Shown piece by piece: positions 56,186 through 64,000 of a DNA stretch of 64,000 nucleotides. The notes beneath the pieces are model-generated. The model was not told the DNA's origin and did not search any database. It saw only the letters and a program-made list of their open reading frames with translations. The translations under genes were made by a program, and so were the position numbers. The DNA is from Bacillus sp. B15-48 (GTDB lineage: Bacteria > Bacillota > Bacilli > Bacillales > Cytobacillaceae), in contig NZ_WOFU01000002.1 in the NCBI RefSeq assembly GCF_016879755.1, positions 496,001-560,000 of the forward strand. Direction: 5' to 3'. Numbering within the stretch: the first letter of the stretch is position 1; every line of letters begins with the position of its first letter.

Positions 56186-56968
56186 TCATTTATATAAAAT
56201 GATTCCAAACAAGACAGCGGTTATACATGAAATGAAGTTAACGAAATCATTTCTCAGCCAATTGATTCCTTTAACTAAAACTACTTCCCTGCCACAATGG
56301 GTTGGACTTTCAATCGTATTTCCACAATGAGGGCACTTATACTCTGCCTGAAAATACGCACCGATAAGCGTATCAACGACCATTCCAAAAAAGCCAAATA
56401 ACAAAATAAATAATAAAGCTACAACTTCCAACTGAAAAAGAATCATAGCCGTAACAGCAATAAGCAGCGCACCGAAAAATCCAGCTATTGTTCCAAGAAG
56501 ACTTATTGCTCCAGAAGTACCTACATCCACTTTTGTAAAAGTTTTTACCGAATAAGGACGTTGTTTGCTTAAAGACCCAATTTCTGATGCCCATGTATCA
56601 GAGTTTGATGCTGCAAGTGAAATTGCAAATGCAATCGTAACAATTACCGAATCATAAAAAACAGCTAAAATACCGATTAATGCAGCTACTCCTCCGTTTG
56701 CAGCTACTTGAGCCCAATCACGAGTCGAGCCCTTTTCATGTATATCATCCAAAAATCTTTTTTTCCTTCTTTTAACCTTAGATAATATGCTTGAACTTAG
56801 AAAAAACACACCTATGAGAACGAGCCCTTCCATTCCAAATCCGATGGCAATACAAGAGCCCGTAATCATTGCAGCAGCTGCACCTGAGAGACTTAATAAT
56901 CGAAATCGCCAGGCAATTACAGACGTAATGGCGATTAATAAAAAAAGAAAGAATATATTAATCTCCAC
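56186..56968 (-). CDS. DUF92 family integral membrane protein
   Basis: A 260-residue polytopic protein with about six membrane helices and the family signatures GSTRDWAQVAANGGVAAL, AASNSDTWASEIG and VDVGTSGAISLLG. A cytoplasmic Cys block (CPHCGNTIESPTHCG) could bind zinc. Plant members (VTE5/VTE6) phosphorylate phytol; the bacterial substrate is unknown. It overlaps yqgN by 11 nt, which suggests co-expression. Confidence 0.88.
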   Translation of the reverse strand: MEINIFFLFLLIAITSVIAWRFRLLSLSGAAAAMITGSCIAIGFGMEGLVLIGVFFLSSSILSKVKRRKKRFLDDIHEKGSTRDWAQVAANGGVAALIGILAVFYDSVIVTIAFAISLAASNSDTWASEIGSLSKQRPYSVKTFTKVDVGTSGAISLLGTIAGFFGALLIAVTAMILFQLEVVALLFILLFGFFGMVVDTLIGAYFQAEYKCPHCGNTIESPTHCGREVVLVKGINWLRNDFVNFISCITAVLFGIILYK

Positions 56969-57527
56969 TTATAAATACCCCTTCTTCAGTAATAATTTTT
57001 GAAACAGGCACATCATGAATTTCAATTGGAAGCTCTGCCACCAACTGCATGCTGAACGCTAAACTCAAAGTCTCTCCTTGAAAATGCGTTAAATAGCGAT
57101 CATAGTATCCCCCTCCAAAGCCAATCCTGAAGCCCTCCTTTGTAAAAGCTAATCCAGGTACAATAAGGAGATCTAGATCGCTTCCGTCAATTTCAACCGT
57201 TTCTGATACTTTCGGTTCATATAATTGTGAATACACAATTTCAAGCTGTGAAAATGTTGTAATTAACCGAAATTCCATTGCTCGTGAACTTGGAATACAT
57301 TTTGGGACGGCAACTCTTTTTCCCTGATCCCATGCCATCTGAATAATTTTATACGTATCGACTTCAGGTTTTCGTGAAATGGTTATCCCAATTGTTTTCG
57401 CATTTTGCCAACTTTTATCTTTGAATAGCTGCCTCGTTATTTCGTTCGAAAGATCTTCATAAAGAGAGGAAGTTAAGGAATCCAGCCTATTCTTCATGGT
57501 CTTTCGAAACTGATTCTTCCGTTCCAT
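56958..57527 (-). CDS. yqgN: 5-formyltetrahydrofolate cyclo-ligase YqgN
   Basis: A 189-residue ATP-dependent enzyme that converts 5-formyl-THF to 5,10-methenyl-THF. It has the nucleotide-binding motif RIGFGGGYYDRYL and LLIVPGLAFTKEGFRIG, and VAVPKCIP near residue 70. It lies upstream of the DUF92 gene. The start ATG at 57527 is preceded by GGGGAGGAGAAT. Confidence 0.93.
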   Translation of the reverse strand: MERKNQFRKTMKNRLDSLTSSLYEDLSNEITRQLFKDKSWQNAKTIGITISRKPEVDTYKIIQMAWDQGKRVAVPKCIPSSRAMEFRLITTFSQLEIVYSQLYEPKVSETVEIDGSDLDLLIVPGLAFTKEGFRIGFGGGYYDRYLTHFQGETLSLAFSMQLVAELPIEIHDVPVSKIITEEGVFISGD

Positions 57528-57567
57528 AAGTTAAATTCTCCTCCCCTTTACTATTTTTTTAGTATAA

Positions 57568-57603
57568 AAAAAAGCAGCCGGGATAGTTCCCGATACTGCT
57601 TAT
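57568..57603 (-). terminator. rpmG terminator
   Basis: AAGCAG / CTGCTT outer and GGGA / TCCC inner stems, followed by T8 on the minus strand, overlapping the rpmG stop. Confidence 0.8.
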
Positions 57604-57749
57604 TTTGTTTCGCGATGCACTGTTGCACGCTTTTCTCTAGAGCAATATTTTTTTAGCTCTAAACGATCTGGATTATTACGCTTATTTTTTTTAGAAATAT
57701 AGTTACGGTCTCCGCACTCTGTGCACGCTAACGTAATATTTACACGCAT
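57600..57749 (-). CDS. rpmG: 50S ribosomal protein L33
   Basis: A 49-residue ribosomal protein beginning [20 protein letters not shown] with the C+ zinc ribbon (CTEC; the second pair is incomplete, as [13 protein letters not shown] keeps one Cys). It is of the rpmGA type found by yqgN. ATG 57749 follows GGAGGGAAATTAC. Losing one Cys pair member would mark a C-minus-like form, but C-T-E-C is intact. Confidence 0.94.
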   Translation of the reverse strand: MRVNITLACTECGDRNYISKKNKRNNPDRLELKKYCSREKRATVHRETK

Positions 57750-57832
57750 GTAATTTCCCTCCAAACATAACCTGTTTCGTTCATACGACTTTTCTATAAT
57801 AGCACTTTTCATGTGGAAATGCTAGTAGGTTT

Positions 57833-58492
57833 TTAATTATTTAAATCATACCGTTTGCCCTTTACAAGGTAAAACACATGTTCAGCAATATTTGTTGTAT
57901 GATCAGCAGCACGTTCAAGATAACGGCAAACAAATGATAACTGAGTGATTTGGGCTATAAAATCAGGTTTTGTTTGATTTAATTGAAGTAAATCTCTAAT
58001 CGTCTGTCCGTATAATGCATCGACTTGGTCATCTAATTCAGCCACTCTCTTAGCCTTTGTTAAATCCTCTTCTCCGTAGGCTTCAATTGATAAAGACAGC
58101 ATTTCTAACGTAAGCTTATGCATTTCCTTAATATGTTCAATTGGCTTAACGAGCGGTTGATTTCCAATGCGAATCGCTGATTTGGCAATATTAACTGCAT
58201 AATCTGCTATTCGTTCCACATCATTAGCAATTTTAATTCCTACAATAATTCGCCGTAAATCGATTGCAACCGGCGACTGTTTTGCAATTAGCATAATCGC
58301 AAAATCATCAATTTCTTCTTCCAACATATTTGCCTTTTTATCATCTTCAATAATTTCTAAAGCTAAGTCAACATCTAGAGCCTCTAGAGCTACTAACGCT
58401 TTCGTCAGCGCCTCTGCAGAAAGGCCTCCTAACTCAATCAATTTATTTTGAAGTTCTGATAGTTCCTCTTCAAATCTTTCTCTTACAACCAT
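57833..58492 (-). CDS. phoU: phosphate transport regulator PhoU
   Basis: A 219-residue protein of two three-helix bundles with the PhoU signature pairs EEIDDFAIMLIAKQSP and RYLERAADHTTNIAEHVFY, plus NDVERIADYAVNIA in the first repeat. The Glu/Asp residues bind metal clusters. PhoU damps Pho signalling together with Pst. B. subtilis lacks phoU here; this species keeps it downstream of pstB. Confidence 0.94.
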   Translation of the reverse strand: MVVRERFEEELSELQNKLIELGGLSAEALTKALVALEALDVDLALEIIEDDKKANMLEEEIDDFAIMLIAKQSPVAIDLRRIIVGIKIANDVERIADYAVNIAKSAIRIGNQPLVKPIEHIKEMHKLTLEMLSLSIEAYGEEDLTKAKRVAELDDQVDALYGQTIRDLLQLNQTKPDFIAQITQLSFVCRYLERAADHTTNIAEHVFYLVKGKRYDLNN

Positions 58493-58559
58493 CGATACTT
58501 TCTCCTTCCACTTTATAATACCGGATCTCCATTATTTCTTAGGTAACTTTATTTGCCTA

Positions 58560-59399
58560 TTATCCGAATCGCCCCGTAATGTAATCTTCGGTACGCTTAT
58601 CTGAAGGATTTGAAAAGATTTTGTTTGTTTGATTAAACTCAACAACTTCACCACTGAGAAAGAAGGCCGTTTTGTCTGAAATTCTCGCAGCTTGCTGCAT
58701 ATTATGTGTGACAATAATAATACTAAAGTCTTTTTTCAATTCTTGAACAAGCTCTTCGACTTTTAATGTAGAAATGGGATCTAGTGCAGATGTTGGTTCA
58801 TCCATTAAAATAACATCAGGTTCAATTGCTAATGCACGAGCAATACATAGACGTTGTTGTTGTCCGCCTGAAAGTCCGTACGCATTTTCATTTAAACGAT
58901 CCTTCACTTCGTCCCAGATAGCAGCTCCCCTTAAACTTTTCTCAACAATCTCATTTAGGAGCTTTTTATCCCTGATTCCATGAATTTTAGGACCATAAGC
59001 AACATTTTCAAAAATAGTCTTAGGAAATGGGTTTGGCTTTTGGAAAACCATCCCTACCTTTGTTCTTAAATCTTCTACTTTATAGTTGCTATCAAGAATA
59101 TTTTTTTCGCGATACAAAATTTCCCCAGAAATCTTTACGACTGGAATTAATTCAACCATCCTGTTCAACGTTTTAATATAAGTTGATTTCCCACATCCAG
59201 ACGGTCCGATAATAGCCGTTACTTCATTCTCATAGACAGAAAGATTAATATTTTTTAACGCATGATCATTCCCGTACCATAGATTTAAATCCTTTGTATC
59301 ATAGACAATTCTATTTGTTGCCACTGATTCAGTAGCCTCCTCAATTGAAGTAGAAACATGAACCATCGTATTTTTATTTTCAGTTGTTAATACTGCCAT
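58560..59399 (-). CDS. pstB: phosphate ABC transporter ATP-binding protein PstB
   Basis: A 279-residue ABC ATPase with Walker [17 protein letters not shown], signature [18 protein letters not shown], Walker [14 protein letters not shown] and the switch His in [10 protein letters not shown] roughly 30-residue N-terminal extension precedes [17 protein letters not shown]. It energises phosphate uptake through PstC and PstA. It lies 18 nt after pstA. Confidence 0.97.
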   Translation of the reverse strand: MAVLTTENKNTMVHVSTSIEEATESVATNRIVYDTKDLNLWYGNDHALKNINLSVYENEVTAIIGPSGCGKSTYIKTLNRMVELIPVVKISGEILYREKNILDSNYKVEDLRTKVGMVFQKPNPFPKTIFENVAYGPKIHGIRDKKLLNEIVEKSLRGAAIWDEVKDRLNENAYGLSGGQQQRLCIARALAIEPDVILMDEPTSALDPISTLKVEELVQELKKDFSIIIVTHNMQQAARISDKTAFFLSGEVVEFNQTNKIFSNPSDKRTEDYITGRFG

Positions 59400-59417
59400 T
59401 CTTTATACCCCCCGATC

Positions 59418-60302
59418 CTAGAACCTCTTTTGGAATTTGTTGCGAATATAAATCGCAATTGAATTCATTAAGAACAAAACAATTAATAAAATCACAATTG
59501 TTGCAGCCGCTAAATTCGTATACTCTGCTACTAAGGCAGAATCTAGCGTCCAATAATATATCTGTACAGGGAGAATCGTAAACTTATCGAAAATCCCTTC
59601 AGGAAATGGAATTAATAATGCGGGTATTCCAATGACGATAAGCGGAGCTGTTTCACCAATCGCCCGGGAAAGTGCTAAAATTGTCCCCGTTAATATCCCA
59701 GGTAAAGCAGCTGGTAATACAACATTTTTAATGGTTTGCCATTTTGTTGCACCCATGCCATAGGAAGCTTCACGTAAAAATTGTGGAACTGCACGAACCG
59801 CCTCTTGGGCAGCAACAACAACCACCGGTAAAACTAGCAGGGCCATAGTCAATCCCCCTGCTAATACAACGTTACCTAACTCAATCCCTCTTACAAAGAT
59901 CGTTAACCCTAAAAGACCAAATACAACGGACGGGACCCCTGCTAAGTTTGCAATATTCGTTTGAATCATTGATTGGATACGACCTTTTTTGGCATACTCT
60001 TCTAAATAAATCGCTGTACCAATCCCTAAAATCATTGTTACCGGAGCTACGACAACCATTAACCAGAACGTTCCTAAGATCGCCCCCATAATCCCAGCCT
60101 TTTCTGGGTCGGTAGATAATCGGTTTGTAAGAAAATTAAAATCAATCCAACCAGCACCATCACGAATAACACGATAAATAAGCACAACTAAAACAAATAG
60201 ACCGAAAAGTGTTGCTAGTAAAAATAAAAATTTCGCTAAATTATTCTGAATTAACCTAGATCCCATTTTCTTCTGAACTAAATTGTTATCAATATGCTTC
60301 AT
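59418..60302 (-). CDS. pstA: phosphate ABC transporter permease PstA
   Basis: A 294-residue permease with six membrane helices. The cytoplasmic coupling loop is REASYGMGATKWQTIKNVVLP with the EAA-like motif, then ALSRAIGETAPLIVIG. It pairs with PstC and sits 2 nt after it. Confidence 0.95.
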   Translation of the reverse strand: MKHIDNNLVQKKMGSRLIQNNLAKFLFLLATLFGLFVLVVLIYRVIRDGAGWIDFNFLTNRLSTDPEKAGIMGAILGTFWLMVVVAPVTMILGIGTAIYLEEYAKKGRIQSMIQTNIANLAGVPSVVFGLLGLTIFVRGIELGNVVLAGGLTMALLVLPVVVVAAQEAVRAVPQFLREASYGMGATKWQTIKNVVLPAALPGILTGTILALSRAIGETAPLIVIGIPALLIPFPEGIFDKFTILPVQIYYWTLDSALVAEYTNLAAATIVILLIVLFLMNSIAIYIRNKFQKRF

Positions 60303-60304
60303 AA

Positions 60305-61252
60305 TTAATATTCCTCCCTAAATTTGCGAGAAATATATTGAGCAACCATATTCATAATGAATGTGAACACAAACAAAGTAAATGCGACGGCATAAAGGCT
60401 ATGGAATAAAGTTGTTCCTGCTGCCGCTTCCCCTCCAGAAACTTCTACAATATAAGCAGTCATTGTTTGCATCGATTGGGTAACATCAAATGTGAAATTT
60501 TTCGAGCTTCCGCTTGCAATTGTTACAATCATCGTTTCACCGATTGCACGCGAAATGCCTAGAACAAATGAAGCAATGATGCCAGAAATGGCAGCAGGAA
60601 TGACGACTTTAATTGTAACTTCAAGTTTAGTTGACCCTAAAGCTAATGCTCCTTCACGCATTGCATTTGGCACTGAATTCATCGCATCCTCAGATAGTGA
60701 AGCAACCATTGGTATAATCATGATTCCCATTACAATCCCAGGACTAAGAATGTTCGTCGGTTCCAAACCTGGAATAAATGACCTTAACAATGGGGTCATA
60801 AAAGTAAAGGCAAAGAAACCATACACAATCGTCGGAATACCAGCAAGTATTTCTAGAATCGGCTTCAATACTCTTCGTGCTTTTTCAGACGCATACTCAC
60901 TCAAATAAATCGCCGTCATTAATCCGATTGGAATTGCCACAAACATAGCAATGATGGTTGAAATAACGGTTCCGGTTAATAATGGTAATATTCCAAATAC
61001 AGCATTTTGTCCTAACGGTTTTAACTCCGTACCAGTAAAAAAGCTAAGAAATGGAACGTCTTGAAAAAAGAGGACCGTTTCTGTAATAAGTGTCAAGATA
61101 ATTCCAATCGTCGTTAAAATGGAAACAGAGGCGATTACTAACAGAATCGATGGAATTAGTTTTTCAAAAACATTCCTAATGCTTTTTGTCTTTTTCTTTT
61201 CATCTATTAAATCACGGACATTCAATTTACTTTGACCCGTCGTAGTATTCAA
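60305..61252 (-). CDS. pstC: phosphate ABC transporter permease PstC
   Basis: A 315-residue permease with six membrane helices, the EAA-like loop REGALALGSTKLEVTIKVV and the conserved LGISRAIGETMIVTIASG. A TTG at 61252 follows AAAGGAGTTAACGAGC. It is separated from pstS by a hairpin that may lower its expression relative to the binding protein. Confidence 0.95.
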   Translation of the reverse strand: MNTTTGQSKLNVRDLIDEKKKTKSIRNVFEKLIPSILLVIASVSILTTIGIILTLITETVLFFQDVPFLSFFTGTELKPLGQNAVFGILPLLTGTVISTIIAMFVAIPIGLMTAIYLSEYASEKARRVLKPILEILAGIPTIVYGFFAFTFMTPLLRSFIPGLEPTNILSPGIVMGIMIIPMVASLSEDAMNSVPNAMREGALALGSTKLEVTIKVVIPAAISGIIASFVLGISRAIGETMIVTIASGSSKNFTFDVTQSMQTMTAYIVEVSGGEAAAGTTLFHSLYAVAFTLFVFTFIMNMVAQYISRKFREEY

Positions 61253-61314
61253 GCTCGTTAACTCCTTTCACCCTTATTAATAAACAAAGGTGGGCATTTA
61301 CAATCTAAAAAGGC

Positions 61315-61345
61315 AATAGATGAGAAGATTTTCTTCTCATCTATT
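61315..61345 (-). terminator. intercistronic hairpin between pstS and pstC
   Basis: A perfect 13-bp stem AATAGATGAGAAG / CTTCTCATCTATT with loop of 5 nt, followed by TGCCTTTTTAG on the minus strand. It could act as a partial terminator or stabilise pstS mRNA. Confidence 0.65.
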
Positions 61346-61378
61346 TTAAGATAGACTAAGATTCCTAATAATTAATAA

Positions 61379-62374
61379 TTATTTAAATGAATTTAATGTA
61401 TCAATTGAAGCTTTAATTTGATCTTCAGCAAGTGGTGCAAAACCTGTTTCAGAAGCAACTGTTGCCGCATTTTCCATTGTATAAATCGCATAATCTAATA
61501 CTTGTGGTTTTGTTTTCGCATTGTCTACATTCAAATAAGTGAACACAGGACGAGTGAATGGTGCATAGTCACCATCTTCGGCAATTGTATCTAATGAAGG
61601 CTCAATTGGACCGTTTCCAAAGTCAACTTTTACAGCTGTTAACTTATCTGTATTGCTTGCGTAATATCCATAACCAAAGAATGCAATTCCATTTTTATCT
61701 TTTGACACTAGGTCAACTAGAACTGAGTAGTCTTGTTGAAGGTTAACACTATCAACTAAATCTTGTTTATCAAGAATATTTTCGAAGAAAAATTCATACG
61801 TTCCGTGGTTTTCATTTGGACCATAAGTTTTAATTTCTTCATCTGGGAATTCTGGACGAACATCAGACCATTTTTCTTTTCCAGCAGTTCCTAAGAAAAT
61901 GTCAATGAGTTCTTGTTCAGTTAATTCTGTAGCCCAGTCATTTTCTTTATTAATAACGAATGTCAAACCATCTAACGCAACTTTTAATTCTTGTACTTCA
62001 AGCCCTAAATCTTCAGCAGTAGCTAATTCTTCATCTTTAATTTCACGAGAAGCGTTGTTGTAATCTGTCCCATTTTCAACTAAAAACTTTTGGAACCCTG
62101 CAGATGTACCAGCGCGGCTTACTTCAACAGAAACACCGTCTTGTTGATCCATATAATTTTCTGCCATTTTAGCCATGAACGGATACACTGTACCAGAACC
62201 ATCTATTACTACGCTTCCTTCTAATTCGGACGTTTCTTCCGTCGTTCCTTCATCTGCGCCACCTTCATTAGTTCCATCTTCTTCGGTAGCTGATTGTCCG
62301 CCCCCACATGCCGCGGCAAATAAGGCAACTGCTAATAACAGTGCTAGTATGCTGAATTTTTTCAAGCTTTTCAT
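61379..62374 (-). CDS. pstS: phosphate-binding lipoprotein PstS
   Basis: A 331-residue periplasm-type (here membrane-tethered) solute-binding protein. The signal peptide ends in LFAAACGGG, a lipobox, followed by an acidic linker. The mature domain shows the phosphate loop VIDGSGTVYPF, SRAGTSAGFQKF, and NASREIKDEEL and PNENHGTYEFF. It is first in the operon and under a PhoP box. Confidence 0.96.
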   Translation of the reverse strand: MKSLKKFSILALLLAVALFAAACGGGQSATEEDGTNEGGADEGTTEETSELEGSVVIDGSGTVYPFMAKMAENYMDQQDGVSVEVSRAGTSAGFQKFLVENGTDYNNASREIKDEELATAEDLGLEVQELKVALDGLTFVINKENDWATELTEQELIDIFLGTAGKEKWSDVRPEFPDEEIKTYGPNENHGTYEFFFENILDKQDLVDSVNLQQDYSVLVDLVSKDKNGIAFFGYGYYASNTDKLTAVKVDFGNGPIEPSLDTIAEDGDYAPFTRPVFTYLNVDNAKTKPQVLDYAIYTMENAATVASETGFAPLAEDQIKASIDTLNSFK

Positions 62375-62421
62375 TTTGTAATTCCCCCTAAGAATTTTCT
62401 TTGTTTTGTCCTACAAGTAAA

Positions 62422-62496
62422 AGAATACACCCCTTTTTTTAAGGTGGAATGAACAGATTGTAAAGCTTGTGTAAATTAACGTGAAATATGTGTAAA
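62422..62496 (-). promoter_or_regulatory. PhoP-dependent promoter of pstS
   Basis: TTACA-like repeats on the minus strand lie 11 bp apart: TTTACA (62496-62491), TTCACG (62485-62480), TTACAC (62474-62469), TTACAA (62463-62458), then TTCATT. This is the PhoP-binding pattern. A -10-like TATTCT lies at 62427-62422. Phosphate starvation should induce the operon. Confidence 0.85.
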
Positions 62497-62523
62497 TTTG
62501 TCGAAGCAAGGTAACACTAATAA

Positions 62524-62550
62524 AAAAAACTGCCTCAATTTGAGACAGTT
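62524..62550 (-). terminator. terminator of the penicillin-binding protein gene
   Basis: ACTGTCTC / GAGGCAGT stem followed by T8 on the minus strand, 30 nt past the stop. Confidence 0.8.
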
Positions 62551-62579
62551 CAATCATTGATCTTCGTCAACATCCTTAT

Positions 62580-64000
62580 TTAGTTGCTTTCTGCTTCTAT
62601 CTCTGTTTGTGTCGATTCTTCTGGTTGTGTTTGTCTTGTCTTTTTCAACTCAAAATACGTATCCAGTACCCGGCGGCCAATCGCATTATTGGCTGTATGA
62701 CCACTTCGCCCTTCATATGCCCATGGAACCATGACGGATATTGCTACTTCAGGATTATTATAAGGAGCATAACCAACAAGACTTAAGTTCATTACTTCAG
62801 GTGCGCTATTAAACTTACTTCGTTCAGGTCCATCATAATAAGCTTGTGCTGTACCCGTTTTCCCAGCTGGTCTGTATGATGCACTCGCAAACATGCGATA
62901 AGCGGTCCCACCTGGATCTTGCATTACCCGGCGGAATCCTTCCTGAACACCAGCCACCCATTCTGGTTGGGCATCAATTTTGTTAAGGACGGCAGGTTCA
63001 AATTGCTTAATTATACCGCCAACATCCGTATTGTCCATAACTGGTTCACGGATTTCCTTTACCATCCGCGGCTGAATTCGATTCCCACCATTCGCGATGG
63101 TCGAAACATATTGAGCTAACTGCATTGTTGTATACGTATCATACTGCCCAATTGAAAAGTCTAGCAATAAACCCGGTCGCTGGTCCATTCCTTTAAAACC
63201 GGCCATTTCGTTTGAAAGGTCAATTCCTGTTCGCACTCCCAGACCATACTGAGCAAATGAATTTCTAAATGTATCAAAAGCTCCAGTGTTAAGAGAAAGC
63301 GGCTGGTTGTAACGGTAGACACCGCCTCCTACATTTATAGCCGTTCTATACATATAAACGTTTGAAGATACTTTTAAAGCATTTCTATAGTCCAACGTAC
63401 CAAGTCCAGCTCTCCATGAGCTTTTAGGTGGTGTTCCTTTAATCACAATCGGGGTATCATGAAACGTAGTATTGGGGGTAATTGCTCCCGTACTTAAACC
63501 TGTTAAAACGGTTGCCCCTTTTACAGAAGATCCTACCGTATATGACGTTGTAATATTCCCAAGTGCAAAATCCTGCATGACATTTCTGCCAGTTTGTTCG
63601 TCTCTAACAATTTGCTTTCCAGCCATTGTTAATACTTCCCCTGTATGAGGGTCCATTAAAACAACAAAAGCACGATCAAGCAGGCGAGTTCCCGACTGTT
63701 GTTTTGCTTTTAATAATTCCTCTTCTATAATCTTCTCAACCGCCATTTGCAAATCCATATCAATCGCAAGGACTAGGTCTTTTCCTCTTTCACCATCGCT
63801 AATAACTACCGTATCCAAAACATTCCCAGCTTTGTCGGTAATATTTTTTACTCTAGCTTTCTGACCATGTAGTACATCTTCATATTGAAGCTCTAAATAA
63901 CTTTTTCCAACACGATCATTGCGACTATAACCTCTTGAAAGGAAATAATCTAACCTTTCACGTGGAAGTCCTTCATCTGATTCAGTAACTTTCCCTAAAA
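62580..64000 (-). CDS. pbpA: class B penicillin-binding protein, PBP2A-like (C-terminal part, cut by window edge)
   Basis: The transpeptidase domain and part of the N-terminal domain are present; the start is off the right edge. The SxxK motif is in GSSVKGATVL, the SxN in SSNVYMY and the KTG triad in KTGTAQAYYDG. Upstream residues LPRERLDYFLSRGYS and YEDVLHGQKA belong to the PBP dimerisation domain. It sits beyond pstS like pbpA of B. subtilis, which elongates the cell wall. The frame runs open from 62580 to the edge. Confidence 0.93.
   Translation of the reverse strand, partial: LGKVTESDEGLPRERLDYFLSRGYSRNDRVGKSYLELQYEDVLHGQKARVKNITDKAGNVLDTVVISDGERGKDLVLAIDMDLQMAVEKIIEEELLKAKQQSGTRLLDRAFVVLMDPHTGEVLTMAGKQIVRDEQTGRNVMQDFALGNITTSYTVGSSVKGATVLTGLSTGAITPNTTFHDTPIVIKGTPPKSSWRAGLGTLDYRNALKVSSNVYMYRTAINVGGGVYRYNQPLSLNTGAFDTFRNSFAQYGLGVRTGIDLSNEMAGFKGMDQRPGLLLDFSIGQYDTYTTMQLAQYVSTIANGGNRIQPRMVKEIREPVMDNTDVGGIIKQFEPAVLNKIDAQPEWVAGVQEGFRRVMQDPGGTAYRMFASASYRPAGKTGTAQAYYDGPERSKFNSAPEVMNLSLVGYAPYNNPEVAISVMVPWAYEGRSGHTANNAIGRRVLDTYFELKKTRQTQPEESTQTEIEAESN

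Overview
The window is a stretch of low-GC Firmicutes chromosome from an endospore-forming member of the Bacillaceae. It carries spo0A, spoIVB, the eight-gene spoIIIA operon, splB, a spoVAF-like germination gene and the comG operon. Gene order follows the spo0A to pst segment of Bacillus subtilis closely. Genus and species cannot be fixed from the sequence alone. Almost all genes lie on the minus strand.

Layout, left to right. 1-2464: the start of a BkdR-like regulator, a DUF2627 membrane protein, a glycerophosphodiesterase and spo0A with a sigma-H promoter and 0A box. 2690-2870: an array of palindromes. 2955-13507: spoIVB, recN, argR, tlyA, dxs, ispA, xseB, xseA, folD and nusB. 13723-16030: yqhY, accC and accB. 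16322-21488: spoIIIAH to spoIIIAA behind a sigma-E promoter; spoIIIAD appears to start at AUU. 21639-22805: a small operon of a PCYCGC-type lipoprotein and a diheme cytochrome c. The lipoprotein has an in-frame TGA exactly where relatives carry a conserved Cys, with a SECIS-like hairpin, so it is a candidate selenoprotein. 22988-27900: efp, pepQ, yqhR, yqhP, yqhO and splB.

27994-31713: a class II, B12-dependent ribonucleotide reductase gene (nrdJ) split by a 1158-nt group I intron. P1, P3, P4, P5, P7, P9 and P10 can all be drawn. The intron carries an HNH homing-endonuclease ORF broken, or programmed, by a -1 shift at A_AAA_AAC. Two NrdR boxes lie upstream of nrdJ.

32068-40409: lipM, yqhL, and the glycine-cleavage operon gcvT-gcvPA-gcvPB behind a tandem glycine riboswitch and terminator, then yqhH-yqhG. 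40417-40540: a Bacillaceae-type noncoding repeat where B. subtilis has sinIR-tasA. 40645-44925: yqzE and comGG to comGA. 45124-51444: a SufR-like regulator, yqgY, a MidA-type methyltransferase, yqgX, small proteins, yqgU, glcK and yqgQ. 51525-57749: spoVAF-like, rhomboid yqgP, ldh, a DUF92 protein, yqgN and rpmG. 57833-62374: pstS-pstC-pstA-pstB-phoU behind a PhoP box with 11-bp spacing. The window ends inside a class B penicillin-binding protein gene.

Most genes are housekeeping, sporulation or competence genes in conserved order. The two unusual loci are the selenoprotein/cytochrome operon and the intron-bearing nrdJ.
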